Part shown: piece after piece, positions 18,802-29,676 of the stretch | How the letters are laid out: each line of letters starts with the position of its first letter | Numbering within the stretch: position 1 is the first letter of the stretch | Source: Pleurodeles waltl | Taxonomy: Eukaryota; Chordata; Amphibia; Caudata; Salamandridae | Assembly (NCBI RefSeq): GCF_031143425.1 | Contig: NC_090444.1 | Coordinates: 1,346,150,323-1,346,214,322, forward strand | DNA: 64,000 nucleotides | Direction of reading: 5' to 3' | Translations under genes and position numbers: made by a program | The notes under the pieces: model-generated | Told to the model about the DNA's origin: nothing | Databases searched by the model: none | The model's input: only the letters and a program-made list of their open reading frames with translations

Positions 18802-20748
18802 ATACTCTGACCTTCGCTCTGATCACCCACCTCTCTCATTTAGTTTTTTCGATGAGTCCTGAAAGCAACGAGAGTGGCGTGTATCAGTATATTGATATCT
18901 ATCAGGCGTTTTTATATTATCTCTATTTCTGAGATTATTTCTATTCTGCGGGGTCTCCATACGCAGAGATTCTCCCCTCTCTTTTTTAGGAGTTTGTTGC
19001 TTTTTATCCCAGCGTTTCTTATTACCCTCAGGTGCTTGCTTAGGGGAATCTTTACTCGATTTACCCTAAAATTGTGTTTTTTGTGGTCTGGCCCCTAGAC
19101 TATCTCGACCAATACTTGAATAGGTCTCTGCGATTATTTTAGGCAGCTCTCGTTCCTAATCCTGTTGCAAAATGTCACGGAGCCGCATGCGCACTGCAAG
19201 CGCCACCGCTTCCCCTTTAAGATTACTTAAAATGATTGAGGATACTGTGGCAAAATTGCCCATCCATTTCATCCCTAAATCTAGGGCCGGGGCAGCCCTG
19301 TATTCATCTTGAATTTGTTTCAACACCTCCGGTAAATTGGCAAGTATCGGTGTTCCATGTGCGGTTGTATAGAACGCGGCAAACACCGTGCCCCAGGTAT
19401 TACATTTATCTACTGTAGGGACCATCCCAAAAGGCAAGCACATTGTTAATATTCTATGTTTATCCTGAGGTCCGTATGGGGAAATACTGCCTCCAGCGCA
19501 TTAATCTTTTGTGCTAACCAAAACGGAGTTTCCTCTCGTTTGGCCGGAACTTTACCCATGATTGAATGTACAGTCGCAGGATTTATACCTGGCGTTGCTG
19601 CATGTGGATGTGCTGGAGCAGCAAGTGCTGGCGTGGAGACACGCATGTCCGCAGTCTCTACTTGTATAAAGTCATCAGTTGCTTTCACCTCCAGATGCTC
19701 TAGAAGATTCCGGCAAACTATTGTGATCTCTGCTGCACTGTCTAGCAGTGCTAGAGCACAATTCTTGTTCTTCAAGAAGACCCTCTTCCTGAGTGGTATG
19801 TCAGACTGTGACTGCTGCCACTTTTTTCTTTTTGAATTGTGGTTTTTGTTCGGCGGGTTTCTCTTCCTTTTTAACAAATACCTCTGATGAGCATTGTGAT
19901 TCCTGTCTCGGTTTCACGTACTCTGTCCTTCGCTCTGATCACCCACCTCTCTCATTTTGTTTTTCCGATGAGTCCTGAAAAGAATGAGATTGGCGTGTTC
20001 AGTATATTGATATCTATCAGGCATTTTTATATTATCTCTATTTCTGAGATTATATTTATTCTGCGGGGTCTCCATACGTGGAGATTCTCCCCTCTCTTTT
20101 TTAGGAGTTTGTTGCTTTTTATCCCAGCGTTTCTTATTACCCTCAGGTGCTTGCTTAGGAGAATCTTTACTCGATTTACCCTGAAATTGTGGTTTTTGTG
20201 GTCTGGCCCCTAGACTATCTTGACCAATACTTGAATAGGTCTCTGCGATTATTTTAGGCAGCTCTTGTTCCTGATCCTGTTGCAGAATGTCACGGAGCCG
20301 CATGCGCACTGCAAGCGCCACCACTTCCCCTTTAAGATTACTTAAAATGATTGAGGATACTGTGGCAAAATTGCCCATCAATTGCATCCCTAAATCTAGG
20401 GCCGGGGCAGCCCTGTATTCATCTTGAATTTGTTTCAACACCTCAGGTAAATTGGCAAGTGTCGGTGTTCCATGTGCAGTTGTATAGAGCGTGGCAAACA
20501 CAGTGCCCGAGGTATTACATTTATCTACTGTAGGGACCATCCCAAAAGGCAAGCACATTGTTAATATTCTATGTTTATCCTGAGGTCCTGTATGGTGAAA
20601 TACTGCCTCCAGCGCATTAATCTTTTGTGCTAACCAAAACGGAGTTTCCTCTCGTTTGGCAGGAACTTTACCCATAATCGAATGGACAGTCGCAGGATTT
20701 ATACCTGGCGTTGCTGCATGTGGATGTGCTGGAGCAGCATGTGCTTGG
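18513..20748 (-). repeat. Tandem duplication of the gag 3' end and protease region, about 1.12-kb unit
   Basis: 18513-19632 and 19634-20748 are two diverged copies of one unit. Both begin (plus strand) with GTGGAGACAC.CATGTCCGC and end near GCTGGAGCAGCA.GTGCT, so the junction is at about 19628-19634. Shared blocks include the protease core, the KKRW-type basic gag tail, YNLR-like sequence and the capsid region down to PAKREETPFW. The two units differ at many positions, so the duplication is old. Confidence 0.85.
19156..19877 (-). pseudogene. Duplicated gag/pro fragment
   Basis: 19877-19446 encodes the protease core (LLDSAAEITIV) running in frame straight into capsid sequence (GINPATVHSIMGKV), a fusion that only the tandem duplication explains. 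19443-19156 continues the duplicated capsid after a frameshift (MCLPFGMVPTVDKCN). A stop ends it. It presumably has no function of its own. Confidence 0.7.
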
Positions 20749-21234
20749 TTTGTATTTAATGTTTGCATTACAAATTGTACTAATCGTCTATATAACGCTG
20801 TTAGTTCAGTATATAAACGGCAAACCTCAGCTACCGCAAAATTTGCAACCGCAGGATGTGGTGGATAAGTGGCCAATAAAGGGCAGGTAGGACCGTCATT
20901 ACTTAGAGGACTTAACCTTACTGGTAATATTGTGTGGGGTAGGGTGCCATCAAGCCAATTATTATGTTCTTGATAAGATAAAGGTATTTCTAAATATGCG
21001 TACGCTCTGATTTGTCCAGGTGCATTTGCAGGTGTATATTGGTGAAATGTATTCGTGTTCCGTCAACTGCTGGAAATGTGACCCAAGAATAAAAATGTCT
21101 GTTTTAAAGGCTGCATGTGCATCCACCACAAATGTGACCGGACTCCCTTGGGCCGTTAGGTTATTCGATAATAAATGTGTAATTAGAGGTTGTTTCATAT
21201 TAACTGCTATTTGAACCTGCTGTGGATTCACCAT
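19914..21234 (-). pseudogene. gag: gag of the foamy-like provirus
   Basis: Starts at ATG 21234 (MVNPQQVQIAV), about 230 nt after the PBS. A frameshift near 21045-21070 moves it into the frame that runs through to 19914, about 440 codons in all. The N-terminal half is followed by an Ala/Pro/His-rich linker and a capsid-like helical region. The tail is very basic and Gln/Pro-rich with KYNLRNR and no CCHC knuckle. Foamy Gag proteins likewise use basic boxes, including a chromatin-tethering YNLR-type motif, instead of zinc knuckles. That parallel is the best single argument for the foamy-like label. The stop at 19914 precedes the protease frame. Confidence 0.7.
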
Positions 21235-21445
21235 TGTAGTGACACTATAAGTTCAGAGAAGGCACACCAAATAGGGCTTTCCTTTTAAGGTTCAAGCTTG
21301 AACAACCTCCATCTGCAAATAGGATAGCCTATGCAGCTGGGTTGGAAATCCTCAGTACTACGGATGTCTCCTCATACGGTATTGAGACGTCATTATATAT
21401 AATGAGACAGAGATACTCCAGAGGACCCGATGATTAGAGCCTGAC

Positions 21446-21463
21446 CAAACATTGGTGGCGCCA
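21446..21463 (-). other. Primer binding site of the provirus
   Basis: On the minus strand, TGGCGCCACCAATGTTTG begins immediately after the 5' LTR. The first seven bases equal the complement of tRNA-Lys 3' ends (…GGCGCCA); later bases have drifted. Lys-type PBSs are used by foamy viruses among others. Confidence 0.6.
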
Positions 21464-22435
21464 TGTCGCGTAGGCTCTCATTATTCTAATGAGACTACTG
21501 AATTTTGAGCAGCAGAATCGTCTGCGGTGTGCGAGACTGAGTCTAACCCATTGTGGGTGACACCTGTCGCTCTAATCCGGGTTTTGCTCCGGCTAACTAG
21601 CAGTGCCTCATCTCTACCAAAAGATAGTGATGATTGGGCAGCCGAGCGCATTACATACTAGGCTTCTCAGGGAAGTCATGGTCACACAGGTCGCATCCGG
21701 TTCTTTCATTTACAATTCAGTCTCATATATAAACGAAAAACAGAGGCAGTATATGTTTCAATAATGAGTTTAATAAAACTACTGCATCTTAGATAGCAAA
21801 GCGTGAGCTGCAATAACCAGGACGAAACAACGTGATGGTATTAAAATTGTGACAAGAAGAGTGAAGCATAAAAACAACGCTATCATATTGTCACTATGAT
21901 TGATGGACTATTTCCTATCTAAGTTATAATTTGAGCACAGCATGTTTAGCTCTAGTTTTGCCTTTCAGGTTCTCCTGGAAAGACATCAACCCCCATACCT
22001 GAGCAAAGGCCTGTAGTCTGCGTTAGCATCTGTAGCGAAGCATTCAGCAATCAGCATACAGTTGTGGTTCCCTGGCTGGAATCTCCCTCTAATGTGTAAG
22101 GAACAAAAAAAGTGTTTATATAATAACATAGCTGATGTTCTGAAAAAATGTCCCTATGTAAGGATGTGTATTTTCTACGAATGTTGGAGACTAAACTTCT
22201 ACCACGTTCATCAGCAATGTACAGAACTGCAGCCATGAATGAAGTACAGCGTGATCAAGAATGTCTTGTTTGAGAACAGAGTGCAAGTCTAGGCAAAAAC
22301 AGTTAGATAGATGAAAATAAAACAAGACCGTAAAAAATGGTTATTGTAATAATAATAATAATGCAAAGCTGAATAAAATACATCTAGGTTAAAGTGCACA
22401 GCGGCCTAGTGTGTTAAAATAACGTGCATGGAGCT
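21464..22435 (-). repeat. 5' LTR of the provirus, main part (split by the Ty3 element)
   Basis: Aligns with 1234-2226 throughout. It stops at GAGCT (22431-22435), where the Ty3 element begins; the last 23 bp of the LTR are found at 31814-31836 on the far side. Confidence 0.9.
22431..22435. other. Target-site duplication GAGCT of the Ty3 element (left)
   Basis: GAGCT here and at 31809-31813 flank the element exactly. The intact LTR copy has a single GAGCT at about 2199-2203, which is direct proof of the insertion. Confidence 0.95.
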
Positions 22436-24567
22436 TGTTAGAAATGGGGTCTTTGGTTGACAGTCAGGTTACCCCCTGTTCAAGCAAGGACCCTCACTCT
22501 AGTTAGGATAAAAGAGAATCACCCTCAGCTAACCCCTGCTTACCCCCTTGGTAGCTTGGCAGAGCAGTAGGCTTAACCTCAGAGTGCTGGGCGTAAAGTA
22601 TTTGTACCAACACACACAGTAACTTAATGAAAACACTACAAAATGACACAACACCAGTTTAGAAAAATAGGAAATATTTATCTAGACAAAACAAGACCAA
22701 AACGACAAAAATCCAACATACACAAGTCAAGTTATGATTTTTTAAAGGTTTAAAATAAAAAGAGTCTTTAGGTAGTTGTAACAACACACTAGCGCTGCTA
22801 GCGTGAAAATGTACCTGGTTTGCGGCAAAAATAACCCCGCACGGGCGGTGTGCGTCGAAAATAACCCTGCACGGGTATATGCGTCGAAAACAGCTCGGCA
22901 CGGCGAGGCGCGTCGAAAAAGCCAGCCACGCGACGGTCCGAAAGTCCCGCGGCGCTGGTTGCGATCTCTCAGCCTTCGTCAGCGATGCTGCGCGTCGTTT
23001 CTCCTGTTCCGGGCGTCGATTCTCCGGTCGCGTTTCCTGCGGCGTCGTTTCTCAGCTGCGGAGCCGGCGTCGCGTCGTTTTCTCAGCCGCGATCGGATTC
23101 GCGTCGATCTTTTCTCCGCACGGTGCTCGGTGCGTGTATTTTTGTCCTTAGGCTGCCAGCCTCTCCTTTCAGGGTCCCAGGAACTGGAAGGGCACCACAG
23201 AGCAGAGTAGGGGTCTCTCCAGAGACTCCAGGTGCTGGCAGGAAGAAGTCTTTGCTATCCCTGAGACTTCAATAACAGGAGGCAAGCTCTACATCAAGCC
23301 CTTGGAGATTTCTTCTTCAAGATGGAAGGCACACAAAGTCCAGTCTTTGCCCTCTTACTCTGGCAGAAGCAGCACTGCAGGAAAGCTCCACAAAGCACAG
23401 TCACAGGCAGGGCAGCACTTGTTCCTCAGCGATCAGCTCTTCTCCAGGCAGAGGTTCCCCTTGATTCCAGAAGTGTTTCTAAAGTCTGTAAGTTTGGGTG
23501 CCCTTCTTATACCCATTTTAGTCTTTGAAGTCACCTTCCTTCAAAGGGGACTCACACCTACTTGTGAAATCCTGCCTTGCCCAGGCAAGGCCTCAGACAC
23601 ACACCAGGGGGCTGGAGACAGCATTGTCAGAGGCAGGCACAGTCCTTTCAGATGAGAGTGACCACTCCACCCCTCCCTCCTAGCAGAGATGGCTAATCAG
23701 GAGATGCAGATCACACCCCAGCTCCCTTTGTGTCACTGTCTGGTGTGAGGTGAAAAACAACCCAACTGTCAAACTGACCCAGACAGGGAATCCACAAACA
23801 AGGCAGAGTCACAGAATGGTTTAAGCAAGAAAATGCTCACTTTCTAAAAGTGGCATTTTCAAACTCACAATCTCAAAATCAACTTTACTAAAAGATGTAT
23901 TTTTAAATTGTGAGTTCAGGGATCCCAAACTCCACATGTCCATCTACTCTCTAGGGGAATCTACACTTTAATCATATTTAAAGGTAGCCCCCATATTATC
24001 CTATGAGAGAGAGACAGACCTTGCAACAGTGAAAACGAAATTGGCAGTATTTCACTGTCAGGACATATAAACCACATTACTATATGTCCTACCTTATCCA
24101 TACACTGCACCCTGCCCTTGGGGCTACCTAGGGCCTACCTTAGGGGTGCCTTACATGTAAGTAAAGGGAAGGTTTAGGCCTGGCAAGTGGGTACACTTGC
24201 CAAGTCGAATTTACAGTGTAAAAATACACATACAGACACTGCAGGAGCAGGTCTGAGACATGATTACAGAGCTACTTATGTGGGTGGCACAACCAGTGCT
24301 GCAGGCCCACTAGTAGCATTTGATTTACAGGCCCTGGCACCTCTAGTGCACCTTACTAGGGACTTACTAGTAAATCAAATATGCCAATCATGGATGAACC
24401 ACTTACATATAATTTAAACAGGAGCACTTGCACTTTAGCACTGGTTAGCAGTGGTAAAGTGCCCAGAGTAACAAAAATAGCAAAATCAGAGTCCAGCACA
24501 CATCAACAACCTGGGGAACAGAGGCAAAAAGTTAAGGGAGACCACGCCAAGGATGAAAAGTCTAACA
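22436..24567 (-). repeat. 3' LTR of the Gmr1-like element
   Basis: 2132 bp, offset by exactly 7241 bp from the other LTR throughout the stretches compared. On the minus strand a TATA-like GGTATAAG lies at about 23508-23515, followed downstream by the CpG-rich segment. Small plus-strand ORFs here have identical partners in the other LTR and are not genes. Confidence 0.95.
22815..23135 (-). promoter_or_regulatory. CpG-rich block with reiterated GCGTCG (3' LTR)
   Basis: Ten or more GCGTCG words in about 320 bp of otherwise CpG-poor sequence, many in the context GCGTCG(A/T)TTTCTC or GCGTCGAAAA. It sits downstream of the TATA-like box on the element's strand, so in the R/U5 or leader part of the LTR. 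The identical block is at 30056-30376. It could be a regulatory array or a structured RNA leader; neither is shown. Confidence 0.5.
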
Positions 24568-24583
24568 CGTGTCCCCCCCAGCT
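24568..24583 (-). other. Polypurine tract of the Gmr1-like element
   Basis: Minus-strand AGCTGGGGGGGACACG lies between the ORF stop (24599) and the 3' LTR (24567). The G-rich run five bases from the LTR is the likely plus-strand primer. Confidence 0.6.
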
Positions 24584-24598
24584 AAAAGTGGGGAGCAA

Positions 24599-27500
24599 CT
24601 ACCCAACCTCATGGGAGTTCTCATCACTAAGGCGGAAGAACCTGGACAGACCATCAGCATTGGCGTGTTCTGTACCGGGTCGATGTTCCACCGTAAAGTC
24701 CATCCCCTGTAGGGAAATGGACCACCTCAACAGTTTTGGGTTCTCACCCCTCATCTGCATTAACCATCTGAGGGGTCTGTGGTCGGTCTGAACTCGGAAG
24801 TGAGTCCCAAACAAGTAGGGTCTTAGCTTCTTCAGTGCCCAGACCACAGCAAACGCTTCACGTTCTATGGCACTCCACCTACGTTCCCTGGGTAGTAACC
24901 TCCTGCTAATGAAGGCTACGGGTTGATCCAGGCCCTCTTCATTCAGCTGTGAGAGTACTGCTCCAATACCATGCTCTGAGGCGTCTGTCTGTACAACAAA
25001 CTCCGTGGAGTAGTCAGGTGCCTTCAGCACCGGTGCTGTGCACATGGCAGCCTTCAGGGCATCAAAAGCATTCTGGCAAGCCTCTGTCCAGATCACTTTC
25101 TTGGGTTGCTTCTTAGAAGTCAACTCAGTTAAGGGGGTAACAATGGTACCATATCCCTTAACGAACCTCCGATAGTATCCTGTGAGACCTAAAAAGGCTC
25201 TCACTTCAGTCTGGGTCTTGGGAGGCTCCCAAGCCAGAATCGTGTCAATCTTCGGCTGTAGGGGTGCCACCTGGCCACTCCCCACCTGGTGTCCTAAGTA
25301 CACAACAGAACCCTGCCCTATTTGGCACTTGCTCGCCTTAATAGTGAGGCCTGCCTTTTGCAGGGCCTCTAACACTCTCCAGAGGTGTTGCAGGTGTTCC
25401 TCCCATGTGGAACTAAACACAGCAATGTCATCCAGGTAGGCGGCACTGAACTCATCCAGTCCTGCCAACACCTGGTTGACCAACCTCTGAAAGGTGGCAG
25501 GGGCATTCTTCATCCCAAAGGGCATCACATTGAAGTGGAAGTGCCCATCGGGGGTAGAGAATGCTGACCTCTCCTTTGCCCCTTCAGTTAAGGCAATCTG
25601 CCAGTACCCAGAGGTTAAATCAAACGTACTGAGGTACTTGGCAGCTCCTAACCGATCAATGAGCTCATCAGCCCGGGGGATGGGGTGTGCGTCAGTCTTG
25701 CTGACCGCATTGAGACCCCGGTAGTCCACACAGAACCTAAGTTCTGGAGTGGCACCAGGAGCAGTAGCCTTTGGGACCAAGACCACTGGGCTGGCCCAAG
25801 GACTGCTGGAGTGCTCAATAACCCTTAGGGCTAACATTTTGGAGACTTCCTCCTTAATGCAAGCCCTCACCCTGTCAGTCACCCTGTAAACCTTATGTTT
25901 AACAGGTGTACTGTCCCCAGTGTCCACATCATGTGTGCACAGGTGTGTGACTCCTGGGATCAGGGAAAACAGTGAGGCGAACTGTCCCAGCACGTGGCGA
26001 CAGTCCCTCTGCTGTTCCTCAGTCAGGGAGGGGGAGAGGATCACTCCCTCCACAGACCCATCTTTCTCTCCTGCAGACAGGAGGTCAGGAAGAGGCTCAC
26101 TCTCTTCCTCCACCCCGTCATCTGTCGCTAGGAGCATGGATAGCTCAGTTCGCTCAAAGTGGGGTTTGAGGCGGTTGACATGTAGGACCCTCAAGGGGTT
26201 CCTGGGGGATTGCAAGCCTACCAGATAGGTGACCTCGCTCTTTCTTTCCACCACCTCAAAAGGCCCAGTCCACTTATCTTGGAGAGCCCTAGGCTCTACT
26301 GGTGCCATGACCCACACTTTTTGTCCAGGCTGAAACTCAACCAGAGTGGCATTCTGGTCGTACCACCGTTTCATGTCCTCCTGGCTTGCTTCCAGGTTCT
26401 CCTGAGCGAGACGCCTGAAGCGGGCAGTCTGGTTTCTTAGTGCCAGCATGTAGCTAAATACATCCTGGGGTGGTTTACTAGGAGTTTTCTCCAAAGCCTC
26501 CTTCACCAGACTGAGCGGTCCCCTCACAGGGTGGCCATAGATGAGCTCAAAGGGGCTAAAGCCAAGTCCCTTTTGAGGCACCTCCCTGTAAGCGAACAGA
26601 AGGCATGGCAAGAGGACGTCCCACTTACGCCTCAAGGGCTCTGACAGGCCCTGAATCATGCCTTTCAAGGTGCGGTTGAATCTCTCAACCAGACCATTAC
26701 TTTGGGGGTGGTAAGGGGTGGTGAACTTGTAGGTTACCCCACACACCTTCCACAGAGACTTCATATAAGTGGATATGAAGTTTGTACCCCTATCAGATAC
26801 TACCTCCTTGGGGAACCCCATGCGGGTAAAAACCCCCATCAAGGCACGTCCCACCACGGGGGCGGTGACCGTCCTTAGAGGAATAGCCTCTGGGTACCGT
26901 GTGGCATGGTCCACCAAGACCAGGATGAACCTGTTGCCCAGGGCTGTCTTGGGATCCAGAGGCCCCACAATGTCAATTCCTACCCTTTCAAAGGGAGTAC
27001 TGACTACCGGTAAAGGTTGGAGGGGAGCTTTGCATTTCCCCCCACTCTTGCCACTTGCCTGACAAGTCTGACAAGATCTACAATAAGCAGCTGACTGCTT
27101 GTTCATCAAGGGCCAGTAAAAGTGGGAGCCAAGCCTCTTATAGGTCTTGTCCTGCCCTAGATGTCCTGCCAAAGGCACATCATGAGCCAAACCCAGTAGG
27201 AAGGTCCTGAAGCCCTGCGGTACCACCAGCATACGAGCTGACCCCGGCTCAGGAACCTTAGGCTCACTATACAGGAGGCCATCCTCCCAATAAATCAGGT
27301 GAGTACCTGGCGCTCCGCCAGCCGCCTGGGCTGCAGCCTGCTGCCGCAGTCCCTCAAGAGTAGGGCATTCCTTCTGCGCTGTGCAGAATACTTCCCTGGT
27401 GGGTCCCCCTTCCTGCTGCCACTGCGACAGCTCAGGGACCTCCCCCAGTTCAGCCACCTGTTCCCCTGTAGGTTCCGGGGCATCACCCTCAGGCTCTGCC

Positions 27501-29404
27501 TCCTCCCGGACCGTGGGAACTTCTGGGGCGGGTTTCCCGCGCCTCCTGCCTTTCCTCTTCTTGGCGGTCCCCTGGGCCACTGTTTCAGGCTCCAGGGGCT
27601 CTTGACTACCCTGATTGGCTGCCATAGACCGGGTGGATACGCATACCCACCCAGGCAGACCCAACATCTCCAAGTGAGACCTGTGTTCCACCTCCTTCCA
27701 AGGGGAATCCTCCAGGTCGTTGCCTAGCAAACAATCAACAGGCATGGTTGGACTCACAGCTACTTTCCAGGAACCTGAGACCCCCCCCCATTCAAAGGGA
27801 ACCTGCGCCACTCTGCAGAGGCGCTCAGAGTTGTCTACTGCAACTACTTGGTGAAGTACCCGGGGATCAATCTGCTCTTCAGACACCAGGTGACTCCTCA
27901 CTGTAGTCACACTGGCTCCTGTGTCTCTCAGAGCCTCCACCCTCTGTCCATTGATGGTCACCCATTGCCTGTACTTCTTAGTGTTATCAGGCACTAGGTT
28001 TCTCTGGACCATCTCACTGTCCCCTAGTGAGACAAGGGTCATTTCTGCTGGTTCCCACCCACCTGAAACCAACTCCTCCCCAAGCGCTACACTGGCCAAA
28101 CCCTGGGACGGTGCACCAGTGGGTGCCGGTGTACTTTTGGGGCATTTGGGGTCCCCCCTCACATGACCCACCTGGTCACATGAATAGCACTTACGTAGGG
28201 GACCACCTGCCATTGGCTTCCCTTTGGAGAACCATGGCCTCTTTTCACTGGGGGGTTGGGAATCCTTACCCTGGGAATCAGTTTGGGGCCCTTTAGAGAA
28301 CTCATCCTGTTTGCCCTTACCCCCCCCTTTCTTCTGAGAGGGACCCTGCCCACCCTTGGCGTGGTCTCCCCCATACCTCCTTTGGACCCTGGTGCTCTCC
28401 CAGCGGTCCGCTTCCTGTGCAAGCTTCCTGGGGTCAGTCAGCTTGCTGTCAATGAGGTGCTGGCGCAGCTCTGGAAAACATAAACTGTACAAGTGCTCCC
28501 AAGCAATTAAATTGTAAAGCCCCTCATACGTGTTTACCTTACTGCCCTTCACCCAACCATCCAGTGACCTGCAACAAGAATCAACACATTCCAACCATGT
28601 TTGGGATTCCTTTCTCTTGTAGGATCTAAACTTCTCCTTGTACTGCTCAGGGGTGAGACCATACCTGGTAAGTAAGGCCTCCTTCATGGCAGGGTAGGTG
28701 AGACTCTGAGCATCCCCTAAGGCCGTCAGTGTGTCCCTCCCCTCTGCCTCAAAATGCTTCCACAGGGCTGCCCCCCAATGAGCTTCAGGGACCAGGTTCA
28801 TGTGGAGAGCTGACTCATAACCCTTGAACCACAAGTAGATATCATCCTCCCTCTTATAATCCCTCACAAGGTCTTTTGGGATGTGTACCCTTCTCTCAGG
28901 CTGCACTGTAGAATTGCTGCCACCATCCCTACTGGACTGACTCCTCTGATCAATCTCTTTTAAACTGAGCTCATGAGCCATGTTTATCTTCCTTTCCTCA
29001 AGGGCCAGCTTCCTCTGTTCCATCTCTAGACTGAGCTTTGTCAGCTCCAACTGGTACTCCCTCTCTGCCTGTCTGTCCTGTAACTCTCCAGGTGTCAGAC
29101 TCTTGGAGGACACACTGCTACCTGCCCTGGAGATTCTCCCCTGAGACATAGCAGGCCCACCCACTACATCAGTGTGAGTGACTTGCAACTCCTCTTCCCC
29201 CTCTGGCTCCTCATCTGTGTGCCCCTCAGCTGCTTTGGCTGCCACCCAGGCCCTCAGCGCCTTTTGCAGCTCATCCTTCTTGGATGAGCTCTCAATGGGA
29301 CAGCCAACATTCCTACAAAACTGCTTCAACTGAGCCACCTTGTAGCTCTCCAATTTCTCCAAATCAAAAGCAGTTTCAGCTAGGGCATCTCCAGACTGAG
29401 ACAT
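24599..29404 (-). CDS. gag-pol: Gag-Pol polyprotein of the Gmr1-like element (1601 aa)
   Basis: One uninterrupted frame from ATG 29404. Residues 18-53 resemble a SAP DNA-binding motif (VAQLKQFCRNVGCP). Residues 110-155 look like a charged coiled coil. Residues 170-345 form a SCAN-like capsid region. A zinc knuckle CYSCDQVGH…C lies at 406-421 (spacing CX2CX4HX6C). The protease has DTGAS at 494-498. Integrase has H741, H748, C775 and C778, then D811, D871 and E907 (35 residues between the last two) and a GPF motif at 1047-1049. Reverse transcriptase follows with YLDD at 1323-1326 and RNase H with D1474, E1514 or E1516, and D1541. All catalytic positions are present. Gag and Pol share one frame with no shift, so the Gag:Pol ratio must be set another way. 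No chromodomain and no env. Confidence 0.95.
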   Translation of the reverse strand: MSQSGDALAETAFDLEKLESYKVAQLKQFCRNVGCPIESSSKKDELQKALRAWVAAKAAEGHTDEEPEGEEELQVTHTDVVGGPAMSQGRISRAGSSVSSKSLTPGELQDRQAEREYQLELTKLSLEMEQRKLALEERKINMAHELSLKEIDQRSQSSRDGGSNSTVQPERRVHIPKDLVRDYKREDDIYLWFKGYESALHMNLVPEAHWGAALWKHFEAEGRDTLTALGDAQSLTYPAMKEALLTRYGLTPEQYKEKFRSYKRKESQTWLECVDSCCRSLDGWVKGSKVNTYEGLYNLIAWEHLYSLCFPELRQHLIDSKLTDPRKLAQEADRWESTRVQRRYGGDHAKGGQGPSQKKGGGKGKQDEFSKGPQTDSQGKDSQPPSEKRPWFSKGKPMAGGPLRKCYSCDQVGHVRGDPKCPKSTPAPTGAPSQGLASVALGEELVSGGWEPAEMTLVSLGDSEMVQRNLVPDNTKKYRQWVTINGQRVEALRDTGASVTTVRSHLVSEEQIDPRVLHQVVAVDNSERLCRVAQVPFEWGGVSGSWKVAVSPTMPVDCLLGNDLEDSPWKEVEHRSHLEMLGLPGWVCVSTRSMAANQGSQEPLEPETVAQGTAKKRKGRRRGKPAPEVPTVREEAEPEGDAPEPTGEQVAELGEVPELSQWQQEGGPTREVFCTAQKECPTLEGLRQQAAAQAAGGAPGTHLIYWEDGLLYSEPKVPEPGSARMLVVPQGFRTFLLGLAHDVPLAGHLGQDKTYKRLGSHFYWPLMNKQSAAYCRSCQTCQASGKSGGKCKAPLQPLPVVSTPFERVGIDIVGPLDPKTALGNRFILVLVDHATRYPEAIPLRTVTAPVVGRALMGVFTRMGFPKEVVSDRGTNFISTYMKSLWKVCGVTYKFTTPYHPQSNGLVERFNRTLKGMIQGLSEPLRRKWDVLLPCLLFAYREVPQKGLGFSPFELIYGHPVRGPLSLVKEALEKTPSKPPQDVFSYMLALRNQTARFRRLAQENLEASQEDMKRWYDQNATLVEFQPGQKVWVMAPVEPRALQDKWTGPFEVVERKSEVTYLVGLQSPRNPLRVLHVNRLKPHFERTELSMLLATDDGVEEESEPLPDLLSAGEKDGSVEGVILSPSLTEEQQRDCRHVLGQFASLFSLIPGVTHLCTHDVDTGDSTPVKHKVYRVTDRVRACIKEEVSKMLALRVIEHSSSPWASPVVLVPKATAPGATPELRFCVDYRGLNAVSKTDAHPIPRADELIDRLGAAKYLSTFDLTSGYWQIALTEGAKERSAFSTPDGHFHFNVMPFGMKNAPATFQRLVNQVLAGLDEFSAAYLDDIAVFSSTWEEHLQHLWRVLEALQKAGLTIKASKCQIGQGSVVYLGHQVGSGQVAPLQPKIDTILAWEPPKTQTEVRAFLGLTGYYRRFVKGYGTIVTPLTELTSKKQPKKVIWTEACQNAFDALKAAMCTAPVLKAPDYSTEFVVQTDASEHGIGAVLSQLNEEGLDQPVAFISRRLLPRERRWSAIEREAFAVVWALKKLRPYLFGTHFRVQTDHRPLRWLMQMRGENPKLLRWSISLQGMDFTVEHRPGTEHANADGLSRFFRLSDENSHEVG

Positions 29405-29657
29405 GATGAGAGGTTAAAAAGAAAATATGCACAGTTCCAAAAACAGAAAAGCAAGTTCTCAAATGAAGTTTCAGCAAAGTCAATCCCGGGATCAGCGAAA
29501 AAAAAGAAACTGAATGCAGAGAAAAACAGTCCAAGTAAAAAAAAAAAAAAAAAAAAAAAATCACAAGACTAGTAGTATGTGGTCACGTAGTGGTCTGAGA
29601 TCAAAACAGTAGTGTACACTTAATTACTGTATGTCAAGTACAAATACAAGTCCAAAT
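29405..29657 (-). other. Leader between PBS and gag-pol start
   Basis: About 250 bp untranslated leader. It contains a 23-base A run (plus strand, 29538-29560), a U run in the transcript, which may be mutable or partly a sequencing artefact in length. Confidence 0.6.
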
Positions 29658-29675
29658 CCCGACCGCTGGTCACCA
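29658..29675 (-). other. Primer binding site of the Gmr1-like element
   Basis: Minus-strand TGGTGACCAGCGGTCGGG begins one base after the 5' LTR. TGG is the complement of tRNA CCA. The first eight bases fit a tRNA ending GGTCACCA (as in tRNA-Trp), but the rest does not, so the primer tRNA is unassigned. Confidence 0.55.
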
Positions 29676-29676
29676 A

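Noticed and set aside
22803..23655. Plus-strand ORFs up to 135 codons in the Ty3 LTR, repeated identically at 30044-30896
   Set aside because: They lie antisense inside the LTRs, are Arg/Ser-rich because of the CpG repeat block, and match nothing recognisable. Their identity in two places only reflects the LTR repeat.
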